From: Serratia odorifera | GTDB lineage: Bacteria > Pseudomonadota > Gammaproteobacteria > Enterobacterales > Enterobacteriaceae | NCBI RefSeq assembly: GCF_900635445.1 | Contig: NZ_LR134117.1 | Span: 4,030,001 to 4,094,000 of the forward strand | Length of the DNA: 64,000 bases | Direction of reading: 5' to 3' | Part shown: one piece after another, positions 1 to 10,085 of the stretch | Layout: the number at the start of each line of letters is the position of its first letter | Numbering within the stretch: position 1 is the first letter of the stretch | Notes under the pieces: model-generated | Told to the model about the DNA's origin: nothing | What the model saw: the letters and a program-made list of their open reading frames with translations, nothing else | Databases searched by the model: none | Made by a program: the position numbers and the translations under genes

Positions 1-1
1 G

Positions 2-292
2 GCTGACCATCCGTGGCCGGGTAACGTGCGTCAATTACTCAGTACGTTGAAGGTATTACTGGCTCTGGCGGACGACAACCAGGCCGTTATGCTTCATCAC
101 CTGCCGGAGCAGTTTCATCCAACGCACCGCAACGCTGAGCTGCCAGTCGCGCAGACACCGACCACACCAGACCTGTATGACGCCGTCAAACAGGCCAACG
201 GCAACATCAGCCTGGCGGCCAGGCGTTTGGGCATTGCGCGCAGCACGCTGTACCGGCAACTGCAGCGGAAACGCAGTGGGGCGGCAGGTTGA
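2..292 (+). CDS. Sigma-54-dependent transcriptional activator, C-terminal fragment (AcoR-like)
   Basis: The reading frame is already open at the window edge, so the gene is cut off on the left. The first visible residues, ADHPWPGNVRQL, match the last conserved block of the AAA+ domain of sigma-54 activators (consensus WPGNVREL). After a variable linker comes a Fis-type helix-turn-helix (NGNISLAARRLGIARSTLYRQL), which ends the protein a few residues before a TGA at 290-292. By family knowledge the whole protein would be an enhancer-binding activator. AcoR-type regulators share this ending, but the sensor domain lies outside the window, so ligand and target are unknown. The next gene is convergent and begins 13 bases later. 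Confidence 0.85.
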   Translation, partial: ADHPWPGNVRQLLSTLKVLLALADDNQAVMLHHLPEQFHPTHRNAELPVAQTPTTPDLYDAVKQANGNISLAARRLGIARSTLYRQLQRKRSGAAG

Positions 293-305
293 GCCGGCGA
301 TCCTG

Positions 306-1200
306 TCAACGATTAAACAGTTCCCTGATCCAATCAATAAAATAACGCACTTTTGATGCCAGATGGCGGTTCTCCGGCCAGGCGATATGTACCGCCGCCG
401 GTTCGCATTGCCAGTCGGGCAAGATCGGCACCAGCTCGCCACGGCGTAATGCCTCCTCGGCCAAAAAGTGGTAGGTCGTCACCACCCCCAGACCGGCGCG
501 TGCGGCATGCAATGCCGCATTGGCGTCGTTGACGGCAAACCGCCAATCGCCGTCAAGCGTAACGCGCTCATCCTGCCGCAGCAGTTGGTGAATGAACGGT
601 TTACCGCTCTGCGGTGACACCACGTGGATCATCTGGTGATCGCGGCGCAGCGCATTGGGATGCGTGGGCGTGCCATGACGTTGCAAATAGTCTGGTGAGG
701 CGCAGGTGATACGCTCCAGCGTACCTAACGAACGGGCAATCAGCGTATCGTTCATCAGCGCGCCAATCCGCACCACGCAATCTACCTGGGCCTCGATGGG
801 ATCGATGGCATGATTAGCCAGATTCAGCGTTAACTGAATATCCGGGTAGCGCCGGTAAAAATCGGTTAAGTGGGGGATCACTTTATGGTAGGCGAGGGTG
901 TGCGGCATGCTGACATGGATTACGCCGCTCGGCGCTTGCCCGGCACCGATCACGCCGCCTTCAAACTGGCGTAGCTGTTCAAGCCATTGTACCGCGCCCT
1001 GATAATAGGCGCGGCCTTGTTCGGTCAGCGTCAAACGGCGCGAGGTGCGGTGCAGCAAGGTAATGTTTCAACTGCTGTTCCAATGCCTGGATCTGCCGGG
1101 TAACGGTAGATTTAGGTAAATCCAGCAGCGTTGCCGCACGGCTGAACGCGCCGCTTTCGACCACGCGAATAAATGTCTGCATTGCCGCCAGCTTGTCCAT
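306..1200 (-). pseudogene. LysR family transcriptional regulator, one frameshift
   Basis: A full LysR regulator of about 298 residues is present but split by one indel. The N-terminal part starts at the ATG at 1198-1200 (MDKLAAMQTFIRVVESGAFS) and carries the winged helix-turn-helix. After QALEQQL the frame is lost in an AAA run (plus-strand TTT at 1066-1068). Removing one A restores LNITLLHRTSRRLTLTE, the standard continuation, and the effector-binding domain then runs open to the stop at 306-308. It is divergent from the metallohydrolase at 1330 with about 130 bp between them, the usual arrangement for a LysR regulator and its target. A sequencing error is at least as likely as a real mutation. 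Confidence 0.8.
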
Positions 1201-1225
1201 TTCGCATCCTCTTAATGGGTCAATC

Positions 1226-1242
1226 ATTGCAATTATAGCAAT
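1226..1242. promoter_or_regulatory. Candidate LysR operator in the divergent intergenic region
   Basis: ATTGC-N7-GCAAT is a dyad fitting the loose T-N11-A LysR box. It lies between the LysR start (1200) and the divergent hydrolase start (1330). The call rests on pattern and position only. Confidence 0.4.
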
Positions 1243-1329
1243 CATAGTTTGCAGATTAGCGGCTTGTTCATTCGCCGACAGGGTAACAATATGGTGCCAT
1301 TGTTATCGACAAACAACCACGGAGTTACT

Positions 1330-2211
1330 ATGTCATCCTCTACGAGCTGGAATCTGGGTCGTACTCGCATCACGCGCTTAACCGAGCTGACGATTGACGA
1401 TCGCCCAGCTTCATTGCTTTTTCCGCAATGGCAGCAAGACGCGGTCAACCAGACCGATACCGTATTCAGCCAGGCACACCTCAGCCACGACAGGCAACGG
1501 CTGACCGTCAGCTGCCACAGCTGGCTGGTGCAAACGCCAGAGCATACCGTTTTGATAGATACCGCCTGCGGCAACGACAAACTCCGCCCCGACAACCCGC
1601 TGTTTGACCGCTTGCAGACCCATTGGCTACAGCAGTTGCGCCAGGCCGGCGTTGAACCGCATCAGGTGGATTATGTTCTGTTGACGCATTTGCATGTCGA
1701 TCATGTGGGTTGGAATACCCAACTGGTAGAGGGGCAGTGGCGGCCGACGTTCCCCAATGCACGTTACGTATTTTCTGCTGCGGAATACGATTGGTATGCC
1801 CATCCGGACAATGTGACCGCCCCCAACCGCGGCTTATTTGACGACAGCGTGCAGCCGCTGGTCGACGCCGGGCAGGATTGGCGCTGGCAGCATGGTGACC
1901 AACAACCGATCGCCGGATTCCACTTTCACCGCACGCCGGGGCACAGCTACGACCATCTGTCCTTTTCGCTGCAAACCGACCAGGGCATGGCGCTGTTTGC
2001 CGGCGATGTGATGCACCATCCGATGCAGGTTTATTTCCCGCAGTGGAATTCGGTGTACTGCGAATTTCCCGAGCAGGCTTTGGCCTCACGCCGCTGGGCG
2101 TTGGAGTTTGCCGCTGACCATAACGCCTATTACTTCAGCAGCCATTTCGCCGGAGCCTCGGTCGGACGTATTGCACGTCAGCACCACGGCTTCAGCTGGC
2201 AAGAATGTTAA
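1330..2211 (+). CDS. MBL-fold metallo-hydrolase
   Basis: A 293-residue metallo-beta-lactamase-fold hydrolase, predicted to bind two metal ions. The signature THLHVDH (HxHxDH) follows the strand DYVLL near residue 115. Later metal ligands are visible as TPGHSYDH and FAGDVMHH, with SSHFAG near the C-terminus. There is no signal peptide, so it should be cytosolic. The ATG at 1330 was chosen because GGAG lies just upstream at 1321; in-frame starts further up are less well placed. An alpha/beta hydrolase follows after 14 bases, suggesting a two-gene operon controlled by the divergent LysR gene. Related enzymes include lactonases and esterases; the substrate cannot be told from sequence. Confidence 0.85.
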   Translation: MSSSTSWNLGRTRITRLTELTIDDRPASLLFPQWQQDAVNQTDTVFSQAHLSHDRQRLTVSCHSWLVQTPEHTVLIDTACGNDKLRPDNPLFDRLQTHWLQQLRQAGVEPHQVDYVLLTHLHVDHVGWNTQLVEGQWRPTFPNARYVFSAAEYDWYAHPDNVTAPNRGLFDDSVQPLVDAGQDWRWQHGDQQPIAGFHFHRTPGHSYDHLSFSLQTDQGMALFAGDVMHHPMQVYFPQWNSVYCEFPEQALASRRWALEFAADHNAYYFSSHFAGASVGRIARQHHGFSWQEC

Positions 2212-2225
2212 TCTCGGGAGAAATC

Positions 2226-3201
2226 ATGACCACTGATTCGATGCTGTTTAGCGAACAGCGCACCATTCCCAGCGCTAATCCGGCGGTGACCTTGCATCTG
2301 CGACACAAACGCCTGGCATCGCAGACGCGTTTTGATGCGGCCCATACCGTGGTGCTGATGCATGGCGCCACTTTACTCATCAGGCAGCCTGTTTGATACG
2401 CCAGTCGACGGTGAATCCTTTCTGGATTATCTGGCGCGGGCGGGGTTTGACGTCTGGGCAGTGGATGTCAGCGGCAGCGGTGGTTCAACGCGGCCGCCGG
2501 CAATGCAGCAACCCGCCGCATTGAACCCGCCGCAGGTCACCACCGAACAGGGGGTGCGTGACTTTAGTGACGCTGTCACCTACGTTTTGCAGCATAACCA
2601 GCTGACGCAGGTCAATATCATCGGCATGTCATGGGGCGGCAGCGTGACCGGCAGTTTTACTACCCGTAACGCCGACAAGGTCCGGCGTCTGGGGCTGATA
2701 GCACCGCAGTGGCTAAACAACGGCCCCAGCCGGCTGGACAGTGGCGGCGAGTTGGGCGCCTGGCGGCTGGTGACCTTGGCGCAAGTTCAACAGCGCTGGC
2801 TGGCCGGCGTGCCGCAACACAAGCGTGACGACATTATTCCTGACGGCGTGTTCGACGCCTGGGTAGCCAATACCCTGAGTGAAGAGCCTGACGAGGCGTT
2901 ACGTGCCAGCGGCACCATACGCGTTGCCAACGGGCCGGTGCAGGACATCCGCGACTACTGGCGTGCCGACAGGCCTTTCTATCAGCCGGCGGACATTAGC
3001 GTACCGTTGCTGCTGGTGCATGGCGAGTGGGATGTGGATGTGCCGTTGTCGGTAGCGCAGGACTGGTTTTTACATGCTACCGGCGCGCCGTGGAAGCGCT
3101 GGCTGGAAATCGGCGAGGCGACGCACATGATGGTGCTGGAAAAAAACCGCCGTCAGGTTTTTGCCGCCTTGGCCGGTTTTTTACTGGAAACGCATGATTG
3201 A
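2226..3201 (+). pseudogene. Alpha/beta hydrolase, one frameshift
   Basis: Starts at ATG 2226 behind CGGGAG. The first part ends its sheet with VLMHGAT, the HG-containing oxyanion strand, then loses frame at a TTT run near 2372. Removing one T gives HGATYSSGSLFDTP, which continues into the rest of the hydrolase. The nucleophile elbow is GMSWGGS, a late acid strand is LLLVHGEWDVD, and the catalytic histidine is in GEATHMMVLE. Reconstructed length is about 325 residues. No signal peptide is seen. It is co-transcribed with the MBL-fold hydrolase. Esterase or lactonase activity is plausible but unproven. Confidence 0.78.
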
Positions 3202-3224
3202 GCGACCACGCTAACCGGCGCAAA

Positions 3225-3251
3225 AAAGCCCGCTGGTTGGCAGCGGGCTTT
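3225..3251 (-). terminator. Rho-independent terminator between convergent genes
   Basis: An 11-bp perfect stem (AAAGCCCGCTG / CAGCGGGCTTT, 5-base loop). A run of six A at 3222-3227 gives a U-tract on the minus strand, so it terminates the PQQ dehydrogenase transcript and may also serve the plus-strand hydrolase. Confidence 0.85.
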
Positions 3252-3272
3252 GGCCGTGTTGAACGCCAGGGC

Positions 3273-5081
3273 TTACTGGTCTAGCGCATAGGCAATCACG
3301 TAATCACCACGATCGGGTGACTGTCGCGCGCCGCCGGCGGAAATCAGGATGTACTGCTTGCCGGTGGTTGGCGAAATATAACTCATCGGGCTGCCGCCGC
3401 TGCCAACCGGCAGGCGCGCTTTCCACAGCTCCTTACCGGTGGAGGAGTCAAAGGCACGCAGATAGTAATCCTGGGTGCCGGCAATGAACACCAGGCCCCC
3501 CTGGGTTGCCAGCGTACCGCCCAGCGTCGGCATGCCGACCGGCATTTGCGCGCGCATCTTGATACCGAATGGTCCGGTATCCTGCACCGTACCCGCCGGT
3601 ACCTGCCACACCACTTTCTGCGTTTTCAGATCGATGGCCGACAGGGTGCCAAACGGCGGCTTCTGGCATGGAATGCCCAGCGGTGACATAAAGCGGTTTT
3701 TATTGACGCCGTACGGCGTACCTTTCAACGGCACCGCGCCCATACCGGCATTGACCGACTCGCCACCGTTGCTGGCTGGGGTATCGGCGTCAATCTTCTG
3801 CGGGATCATCTGCACCCACAGGCCCAGACGCATATCATTGACAAAGATGTAATGATTGTTCGGATCGGTAGACAAGCCCCCCCAGTTCATGCCGCCCAGC
3901 GAACCCGGGAAGCTAAGGGAAACGTCGGTGTCCGGTGCGGTGAACAGACCGTCGTAGCGCATTGATTTGAAACTGATACGACACATTAACTGGTCGAACG
4001 GCGTCGCGCCCCACATATCCGATTCACTCAGTTTTTCTGCGCCGATCTGCGGCATGCCAACCGAAAACGGCTGGGTTGCCGAATACTGTTCACCCGGGAT
4101 GGTACGGGTTTTCACCGGCAGTTCTTTCACTTCGGTCAACGGTTTGCCGGTATGGCGATCCAGCACAAAGATCTGGCCGGTTTTACCGCCAAATACCACC
4201 GCCGGTTTGCTACTGCCGTCCTTCATTGGGAAATCGACCAGGCTAGGCTGCATTGGCACATCAAAGTCCCACAGATCGTTATGCACGGTCTGATAGACCC
4301 ATTTCTCCTTGCCGGTGGTGGCATCCAGCGCCAGAATCGACGCGCCATACTTGTGATCGAGCGCAGTACGGTTGGCGCCCCACAGATCGACCGATGAACT
4401 GCCCATTGGCAGGAATACGGTGTTCATCGCCGGATCGTAGGACATTGGCGCCCACGAGTTAGGGGTGCTGCGTACAAAGGTCTGGCCAGGTTTCAGCGTC
4501 GAGTTCGGGTTTTCATTGCCCGGATCGAATGCCCAGCGCATTTCACCGGTAATGACGTTAAAGCCGCGCAGTACGCCGCCTGGCATGTCGGTCTGCACGT
4601 TGTCGGCAACCCGGCCGCCCACCACCACGGTGCTGCCAGCCAGGGTCGGCGCCGAGGTCAGCTGGTATTTTTGGATCGGCGGCATCACCCATGCCGGCTT
4701 TCAGATCGACCACGCCATGATGACCGAAGTTGGCACAGAATTCGCCGTTATCGGCGTTAATCGCTACCAGACGTGCGTCGATGGTATTCATCAGAATACG
4801 ACGCTGGCAGCTGTCGCCGGCGGCCAGTTCGACGGGCGCCGCCGGCGTTGAACCGGGCACCGTAGGCTGCGGCAGTGGTTTAGTGGCGTCAAAGTAGGCC
4901 AGTCCACGGCAGCGGTTCCACACCTGGGACTTGGCGTTGATTTCACGCTTCCAGATTTCCTTGCCGCTGTCGGCATCCACCGCAATCACATTGTTGTGCG
5001 GCGTACAGAGGAATACGCGGTTGCCGACCTGCAATGGGGTTTGCTGGTCTTCCGCGCCGTTGCCGTCCGGGCTCAGTGGCG
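3273..5081 (-). pseudogene. Membrane-bound PQQ-dependent dehydrogenase, 3' exon after group II intron
   Basis: This is the beta-propeller part of a membrane glucose/quinate/shikimate-type PQQ dehydrogenase. It begins, after the intron, with codons for PLSPDGNGAEDQQTPLQVG, then shows typical PQQ-binding blade sequence (DAATGKEKWVYQT, WDFDVPMQPSL, GGKTGQIFVLDR). Near 4670 an AAAAA run shifts the frame; with four A the protein reads DPKYQLTSAPT and continues to the stop at 3273. Joined to the 5' exon the protein is about 811 residues, close to E. coli Gcd (796). The substrate is unclear: it is a paralogue of the gcd gene at 14625. It lies downstream of pqqF on the same strand. Confidence 0.85.
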
Positions 5082-5123
5082 GTCGAGTAGACCGGAGGGA
5101 ACCGCCCCCTCCAGCCGCTCACA

Positions 5124-5157
5124 GAACCGTACGTGAAGCTCTCACCTCATACGGCTC
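5124..5157 (-). ncRNA. Group II intron domain V
   Basis: A 34-nt hairpin on the minus strand with the conserved stem GAGCCG/CGGTTC, the catalytic core of the ribozyme. It lies 42 bases before the 3' splice site, where domains V and VI should be. Confidence 0.85.
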
Positions 5158-5164
5158 CTGTTAT

Positions 5165-6445
5165 TCAACCCTTTCTGATCATGAACTTCCAGTGCGCAAA
5201 CAGCGACTTATTCCGCTGTCTGATACGCTCCAGTACTTCACTGGCGCGACTTTGATGCCACCGGTATTGCTTATAGCGGCACCGGACCCACTTTACCAAC
5301 CGCCAGTCCAGTATTCGCCATAACCTGTTCATTTCACTTGGATAAAACTTCCCATAATAATTGATCCATCCACGTAGTTGCGGGTTAATTCTGTCCGCGA
5401 TTTCTTCTGCCGACAGGCTTGTCAGCCGCTGAATATTCCATGCCCGGAATGTCCGGACAATAGCTTTCTGGGCCTTATTGCTTATCGCCGGTAGAAATCC
5501 GGTGAACAGACCGCCTGCAATCTTCCTTGCTGCACGGCGGCGGAAGGTAAAACCCAGAAAATCGAAGGAATAGTGACCATCGTTTTTACGTCTGGTCAAC
5601 GGATGGCAATTCACTATTCGGGTTTTCTCCGGATGCAGTTCCAGCCCGCATGCCTTCATTCGTTCTCTGAGTTGACTGAGAAGCAGACCTGCTTCTCTTC
5701 GGCTTCGACAATGAATAATGCTGTCGTCAGCATACCTTTCCCATGAATTATTGGGGTAGTGTTTCTCCAGCCATTTATCCTGGGTGTAGTGCAGAAAAAG
5801 ATTTGCCAGCAGAGGACTGGATGACGCCGCCCTGCGGGGTACCCTTTTCTGGTGAATGACGATGCCCGTCCGGGAAAATGATCTCAGCTTTCAGCCATCG
5901 CACAATGCATAGCCTGACCCATGGAGCCGGATGCAGATGATCCACTGCCTTTAGCAACAGAGCATGATCAAGATTATCAAAGAAGCCTCTGATATCCAGA
6001 TCAATCACCCATTCGTATTTCCAGCAGTTCGCTTTTGCCTGTGCAACGGCATCATGCGCCGATTTTTCCCGGTCGGTAACCAAATGAAGAATCGCTGAAC
6101 AACGGGTCCCACTGCGGTTCCAGTATCATCTTGACGGCCATCTGTGCTACCCGATCGCTGACAGTGGGGATCCCCAATGGACGAGTTTTTCCCGTCTGAC
6201 TTAGGAATTTCCACCCGCTTCACCGGCGGCGGCATATAACAGCCAGAACTTAACCGATTCCAGATCTTGTAAAGATTTCGGGCCAGATTATGCTCAAACG
6301 CTTCAATTGTCATTCCATCCACACCTGCTGATCCCTTGTTGGCTTTGACCGCCAGCCAGGCTCTCCAGATAATGGTTTTATCGATCAGATAAGGTTTTAC
6401 TTTGTTCAAAATAATCATCCTGTTAACAGTTGTTGCTTTAAACAA
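5165..6445 (-). pseudogene. ltrA: Group II intron reverse transcriptase/maturase, three frameshifts
   Basis: An intron-encoded protein of about 426 residues in three reading frames. Frame one (from 6445, or an inner ATG at 6418) has the RT-0/1 region: AVKANKGSAGVDGMTIEAF and VEIPKSDGK. An AAAAA run near 6187 breaks it; with four A it reads GKTRPLGIPTVSDRVAQM. A second AAAAA run near 6065 breaks FGYRPGKSAHDAV. A CC near 5819 breaks GTPQGGVISPLLANLF. The catalytic YADD box is intact in the last frame, followed by FLGFTF and the maturase X-domain (LRGWINYYGKF). No endonuclease domain follows. All three lesions are +1 insertions in runs, so they may be sequence errors. Confidence 0.82.
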
Positions 6446-6941
6446 AGCTGAATAACGTTCCCCCTTCGCTCCACCGCCATTACAGCGCCTTCGTCACTAC
6501 TACGGGGAACTCCGTCCCTGTACGCCGCATCGGTACTCTTTCTGCGCGGTGTTCTGCCACAGTTTCTCCCTTAGCATCGGCGTGTCAGGTTCACACGTTC
6601 CGTATCTGAGCCTGAGCAGAGATCATGCCACCTCAATGCCGGTTGCCAGATGGTCAGTAAACAGGTTTCCACCATCCTTATCCCGGGGTAACGACAAGAA
6701 CCCGGTTTTGACAACGCTTACACATAACGACACTTGTCCAGTGGTTCACTCGCGTTCATCTTCTCTGCTCCTACCTGACGACTTCTTGTCGCCTTTTCCT
6801 CAGCGCTTCCTGCTGTGGCTCTTTACCACAACAGTCTGAGGTGGTTTGTATCCTCCTCCTGTAAGGCGAATACGGAAGGCCATCTTCCATCTCAGACACA
6901 GCATGGGCGGAACCATCCCGGATCCGTCCTTCGTGTCACAC

Positions 6942-7569
6942 TATCGCCAGTGTGGAACGTCCAGGCAACTTTCAGTTCCTTGACGTTATCGCGGGTGATC
7001 TGATCGAGCGCCACGAAGCGGCTGCCGCCCGGCGTATTGCCGTAGTTGTCCCAATCTTTCTGTTGTTTGGCCTTATCCACCGGGATCAGCGGCAACTGTG
7101 CGCCGCTGAAGGGAACGGTCGGGTGCGGCTGGAACATCTGGATAAAAGTCCCCACCATGCCGACGGCCAATACCGCCGACAGCAGGTATGACGCTTTTGC
7201 CAATGGGGTTTTGCCTTCCGCCTTGCGCAGCGACGGCCAGCTAAGCAGCGCCAGCAGCGTCAGGCCGGTTGGCACCATCAGTCGCGAAACCAACGGCCAG
7301 AAATCGAGGCCCGCATCGAACAACGACCAGATCAAGGTGCCGACAAACACCAGCAGGAACAGCACAACCGCCGAGGATTTGCCACGGAAGAACTGGATCG
7401 CCGCGAGCAGGGTAACCACGCCGGCGATGATAAAGTACCAACTGCCGCCAAGCGCGGCCAATTTACCGCCGGCAATGGTGAAGAACAGGCCGGTAACCGC
7501 CAGGATTATCCCCAGCAGATAGCAGCATAATTTACGTTTTATGCCCGTGTGGGCATGCGTTTCAGACAT
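6942..7569 (-). pseudogene. Membrane-bound PQQ-dependent dehydrogenase, 5' exon
   Basis: N-terminal part of the split dehydrogenase, starting at ATG 7567-7569. After a basic start it has about five hydrophobic segments in the first 150 residues (for example YLLGIILAVTGLFFTIAGG, VVLFLLVFVGTLIWSLF, LLSAVLAVGMVGTFIQM), the inner-membrane anchor of Gcd-type enzymes that also receives ubiquinone. The periplasmic domain then starts with DWDNYGNTPGGSRF and runs to VAWTFHTGD, where the intron interrupts the codon after D. Without intron splicing the frame reads about 15 extra residues and stops inside the intron, leaving only the membrane anchor. The 188-bp upstream gap holds a striking inverted repeat at 7693-7721. 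Confidence 0.87.
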
Positions 7570-7692
7570 CAGACAGTCTCCGAAGAAATAATATTCATCC
7601 TTTTATGCACAACGCCATGCCGGCCTGTTGATACCGAAACCAACGGCAACAGGCGAGACATTGAACAATGTGATGTGCGAATTGTACCATCT

Positions 7693-7721
7693 GATACATT
7701 TTGTGGTTAACAAAATGTATC
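7693..7721. promoter_or_regulatory. Perfect 12-bp inverted repeat upstream of the PQQ dehydrogenase gene
   Basis: GATACATTTTGT and ACAAAATGTATC are exact reverse complements separated by GGTTA. The dyad lies 36 bases after the pqqF stop and about 124 bases before the split dehydrogenase start. It is AT-rich with no U-tract, so a repressor or activator operator fits better than a terminator. The regulator is unknown. Confidence 0.5.
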
Positions 7722-7757
7722 TTTTGACCCTAAGGTTGTGAATATTTAGATCGGATG

Positions 7758-10084
7758 TTACGGCGCGGTGGGCAATAGCCGCCGCTGCCAGTCGAGTAGC
7801 GTGGCGCCATCTACCAGCGTCAGTTCGCTGGCCGCTGGGGGATCTTCCAGTAGCATGGCACGCGCACGTTGCAACGGTTGTTCACTGCGGTGCTGCAGAG
7901 TCGGCATCAATGCGGCTTTTGCCTGTGCCAGCTGGCTCGGGCTCAACTGCGCCAGCTCTGTTTGCATCTGCAGCAAAAACTGGTCGGTCAATTGCGCCAG
8001 TTCGTCAACGCTAAAACGCGGGGATTGCAAGGCAAACAGCAGACCTTCGCGATCGGCGCAACGGTGAAACGCGCATTGCACCACATAGCCAATATTGCGA
8101 TCGACGCGCAACTGCTGAAAATAACGCGGCGCATAAAACTGTGCCAACAGACGCAGCGCCAACCGTGGCGTTGCGCCGACCGCTGACAGCGGGTAAAACA
8201 GCAGCAGGGCGTTCTCATCGCCGCTTTCCGTCAGCATCACGCGACCCTGCTGGTTTGTCTGATAAGGTGCTGCGGCAACAATCGGCGCCGGGAAATCGCT
8301 CAGTAAATGCGCCAGCGCATGATGCAATGCCTGGTTACCGCCACTGAGCGTCGCCTGCCAGCAGCGCGGTTGTTCAGCGCTGACAGCATTGGCCAGCGCC
8401 GCCGGCAGTTGCGCCAGCAGGCGTCGTATTGCCAGTTCGCCATGCAGGTGCTGCGCTCGCTGCCAACGGCGCAGCGCATCGCGTTCGCTGGCGGCGCTGA
8501 TGGCATGTAACGCCTGATTCAATGCCTGTACCCCATGGCAGATCAAGGGGGATCGCCGGCAAGTTGCAACAACCAAACGCCATCGATTCGCTCCAGCGCC
8601 AAATGCCCCTGGCGATGCGCCAGCTCGGCAGCCAGCGGACGTAATGCCGACTGTAGCCGGTAGGCGGTCAGATCGTCGAGCGGCGTTTGCGGCGCCGGGC
8701 GCAGCAGCAGCACCGGTTCGACATCGCCAGGCTGAATGTGTCGTAACGCAACGCGGCGTGACGGCAACGTTGGGCTGGGTATCGCGAGGTCACCGTTAAA
8801 AAAGCCAAAGCGCTCGGTCGACGTAGGGGGCTGCTGTGTCGCCACCGTTGCCAGACGCAACGTAAATCCCTGTACCGAGCAGGTCGGCGCCTCACCGTCT
8901 GCAGCAACCGTCAGGCGGCTGAATGGGGCGGCCAACAGTGCGGCGATGCAGTGCGGCCAGTCGTCAACGTCGCTTATCAACGGCAAACCACAGGCGGCGG
9001 CACGCAGCTGTTCGAGCGGCGGCTGTTGCAACAACGCCTGATTGGCCAGTTGGCAGTAGTGTTCACGCTGTGCCCGGCGCAACGTCGGCAGCTGTTGCAA
9101 CCAGGCAAACAGCGCCGCTTCCAGCCGCTCTGCACCCGCTGCGTTATCGGGGTTGATGACAAATGCCAGCGTCAGCAACAGGCAGTCGCTGCCACAGCGT
9201 TGATGCAGTAATTGCACATCGTCGCAGTATTCTTGCGCGCGTAACCAGGCCAGCAAACTGCCCGGCGCTTCGTCGGTCAATAGGCATTCCAACAGCCGTA
9301 ACCACGCACGTCGACTTGCCTGCGGGTGAGTGAGGGCGAAGCTAAAACGCAGCTGTGGCGTTCCCGGCAGGATAAGTCGCCGGTCGCCATCGGCGGTTAA
9401 TGCCATGCTGGGCAGCGGCGGTGGGACGGTCTGGCCAACCGGGTTGGCACTCAGCCGTTCGGCGATGGCGCGCAACGCTGCCAACGGCTGTGGCCCCTGT
9501 AGCCACAACGTCATATTGCCGGCCTGATAATAACGCGTATGGAACTGGCGCAATGCGCGGCGCAGCGCCGCCATATCGTCGCCAAATGCCTCACGATGGC
9601 CAACGTGAAAACGGTGCATCGCCTCGATGCCGCTGAACGCGTGCTGCTGCGCCGCCAGGCACAGGCTGGCGGCATCCGAGCACAGTAAGCGATACTCGGC
9701 GTCGATCACCCCGATCTCCTGCGCCAACGCGTCGATCGCCAGCAGCGGGGCAGACAGCATATCCATCAGTCGCTCGAGCCCGTCCGCCAGGCGGGGGGCA
9801 TCAATTTCAAAAAAGTAGGCGGTTTGCGTGGCGAGCGTGGTGGCGTTCAGCCGGCCGCCCTGCGCCGGTATCCAGCTCATCAGCCGTTGCCGATCGGGGA
9901 AGCGCGCGCTACCGCGAAACAGCATGTGTTCCAGCAGGTGAGCCAGACCGGGCCAGTCCTCCGCGGCGTGGTAACTGCCCGCGTCGATGCGCATCAGCGC
10001 TGCGGCACGGCTGTCGCCCGGATCGCTGACCAGGTTGACACGCAGCCCGTTGGCAAGCCGTAGCGAGGCGGTCTGGCGCTGCAT
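7758..10084 (-). pseudogene. pqqF: PqqF, M16 zinc peptidase of PQQ biosynthesis, one frameshift
   Basis: A pitrilysin-family protease of about 775 residues. The inverted zinc motif HLLEH (HxxEH) is near residue 48 in LAHLLEHMLFRG. The family cleaves the PqqA precursor peptide to release the cross-linked Glu-Tyr unit. The N-terminal section (start 10084, four bases after the pqqE stop codon begins) is intact to VWLLQLAGDPP. At a five-C run near 8552 the frame shifts; adding one C gives GDPPLICHGVQALNQ and the C-terminal domain then runs to the stop at 7758. It is the last gene of pqqABCDEF. The single lesion in a C-run may be a sequence error. Confidence 0.88.
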
Positions 10085-10085
10085 G

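Larger units (their letters stand above)
5082..6941 (-). mobile_element. Group II intron, about 1.86 kb, inserted in a PQQ dehydrogenase gene
   Basis: The minus strand starts at 6941 with GTGTGACACG, matching the group II 5' consensus GUGYG, and ends at 5082 with CTACTCGAC, fitting the 3' AY rule. A 34-base domain V hairpin lies at 5124-5157 (GAGCCGTATGAGG ... CACGTACGGTTC), followed by a short domain VI. Excision joins GGCGATA to CGCCACTGAGC and recreates GDTPLSPDG in the host gene. The encoded protein ends without an HNH endonuclease. Length, compact ORF and lack of endonuclease resemble the RmInt1-like class D introns, but the class is inferred by eye. The intron is in sense orientation with the host gene, so splicing could restore expression. 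Confidence 0.88.

Noticed and set aside
3273..7569. Naming the split enzyme quinate/shikimate dehydrogenase
   Set aside because: Sequence shows only the shared membrane quinoprotein fold; substrate cannot be assigned by eye and no quinate pathway genes are adjacent.
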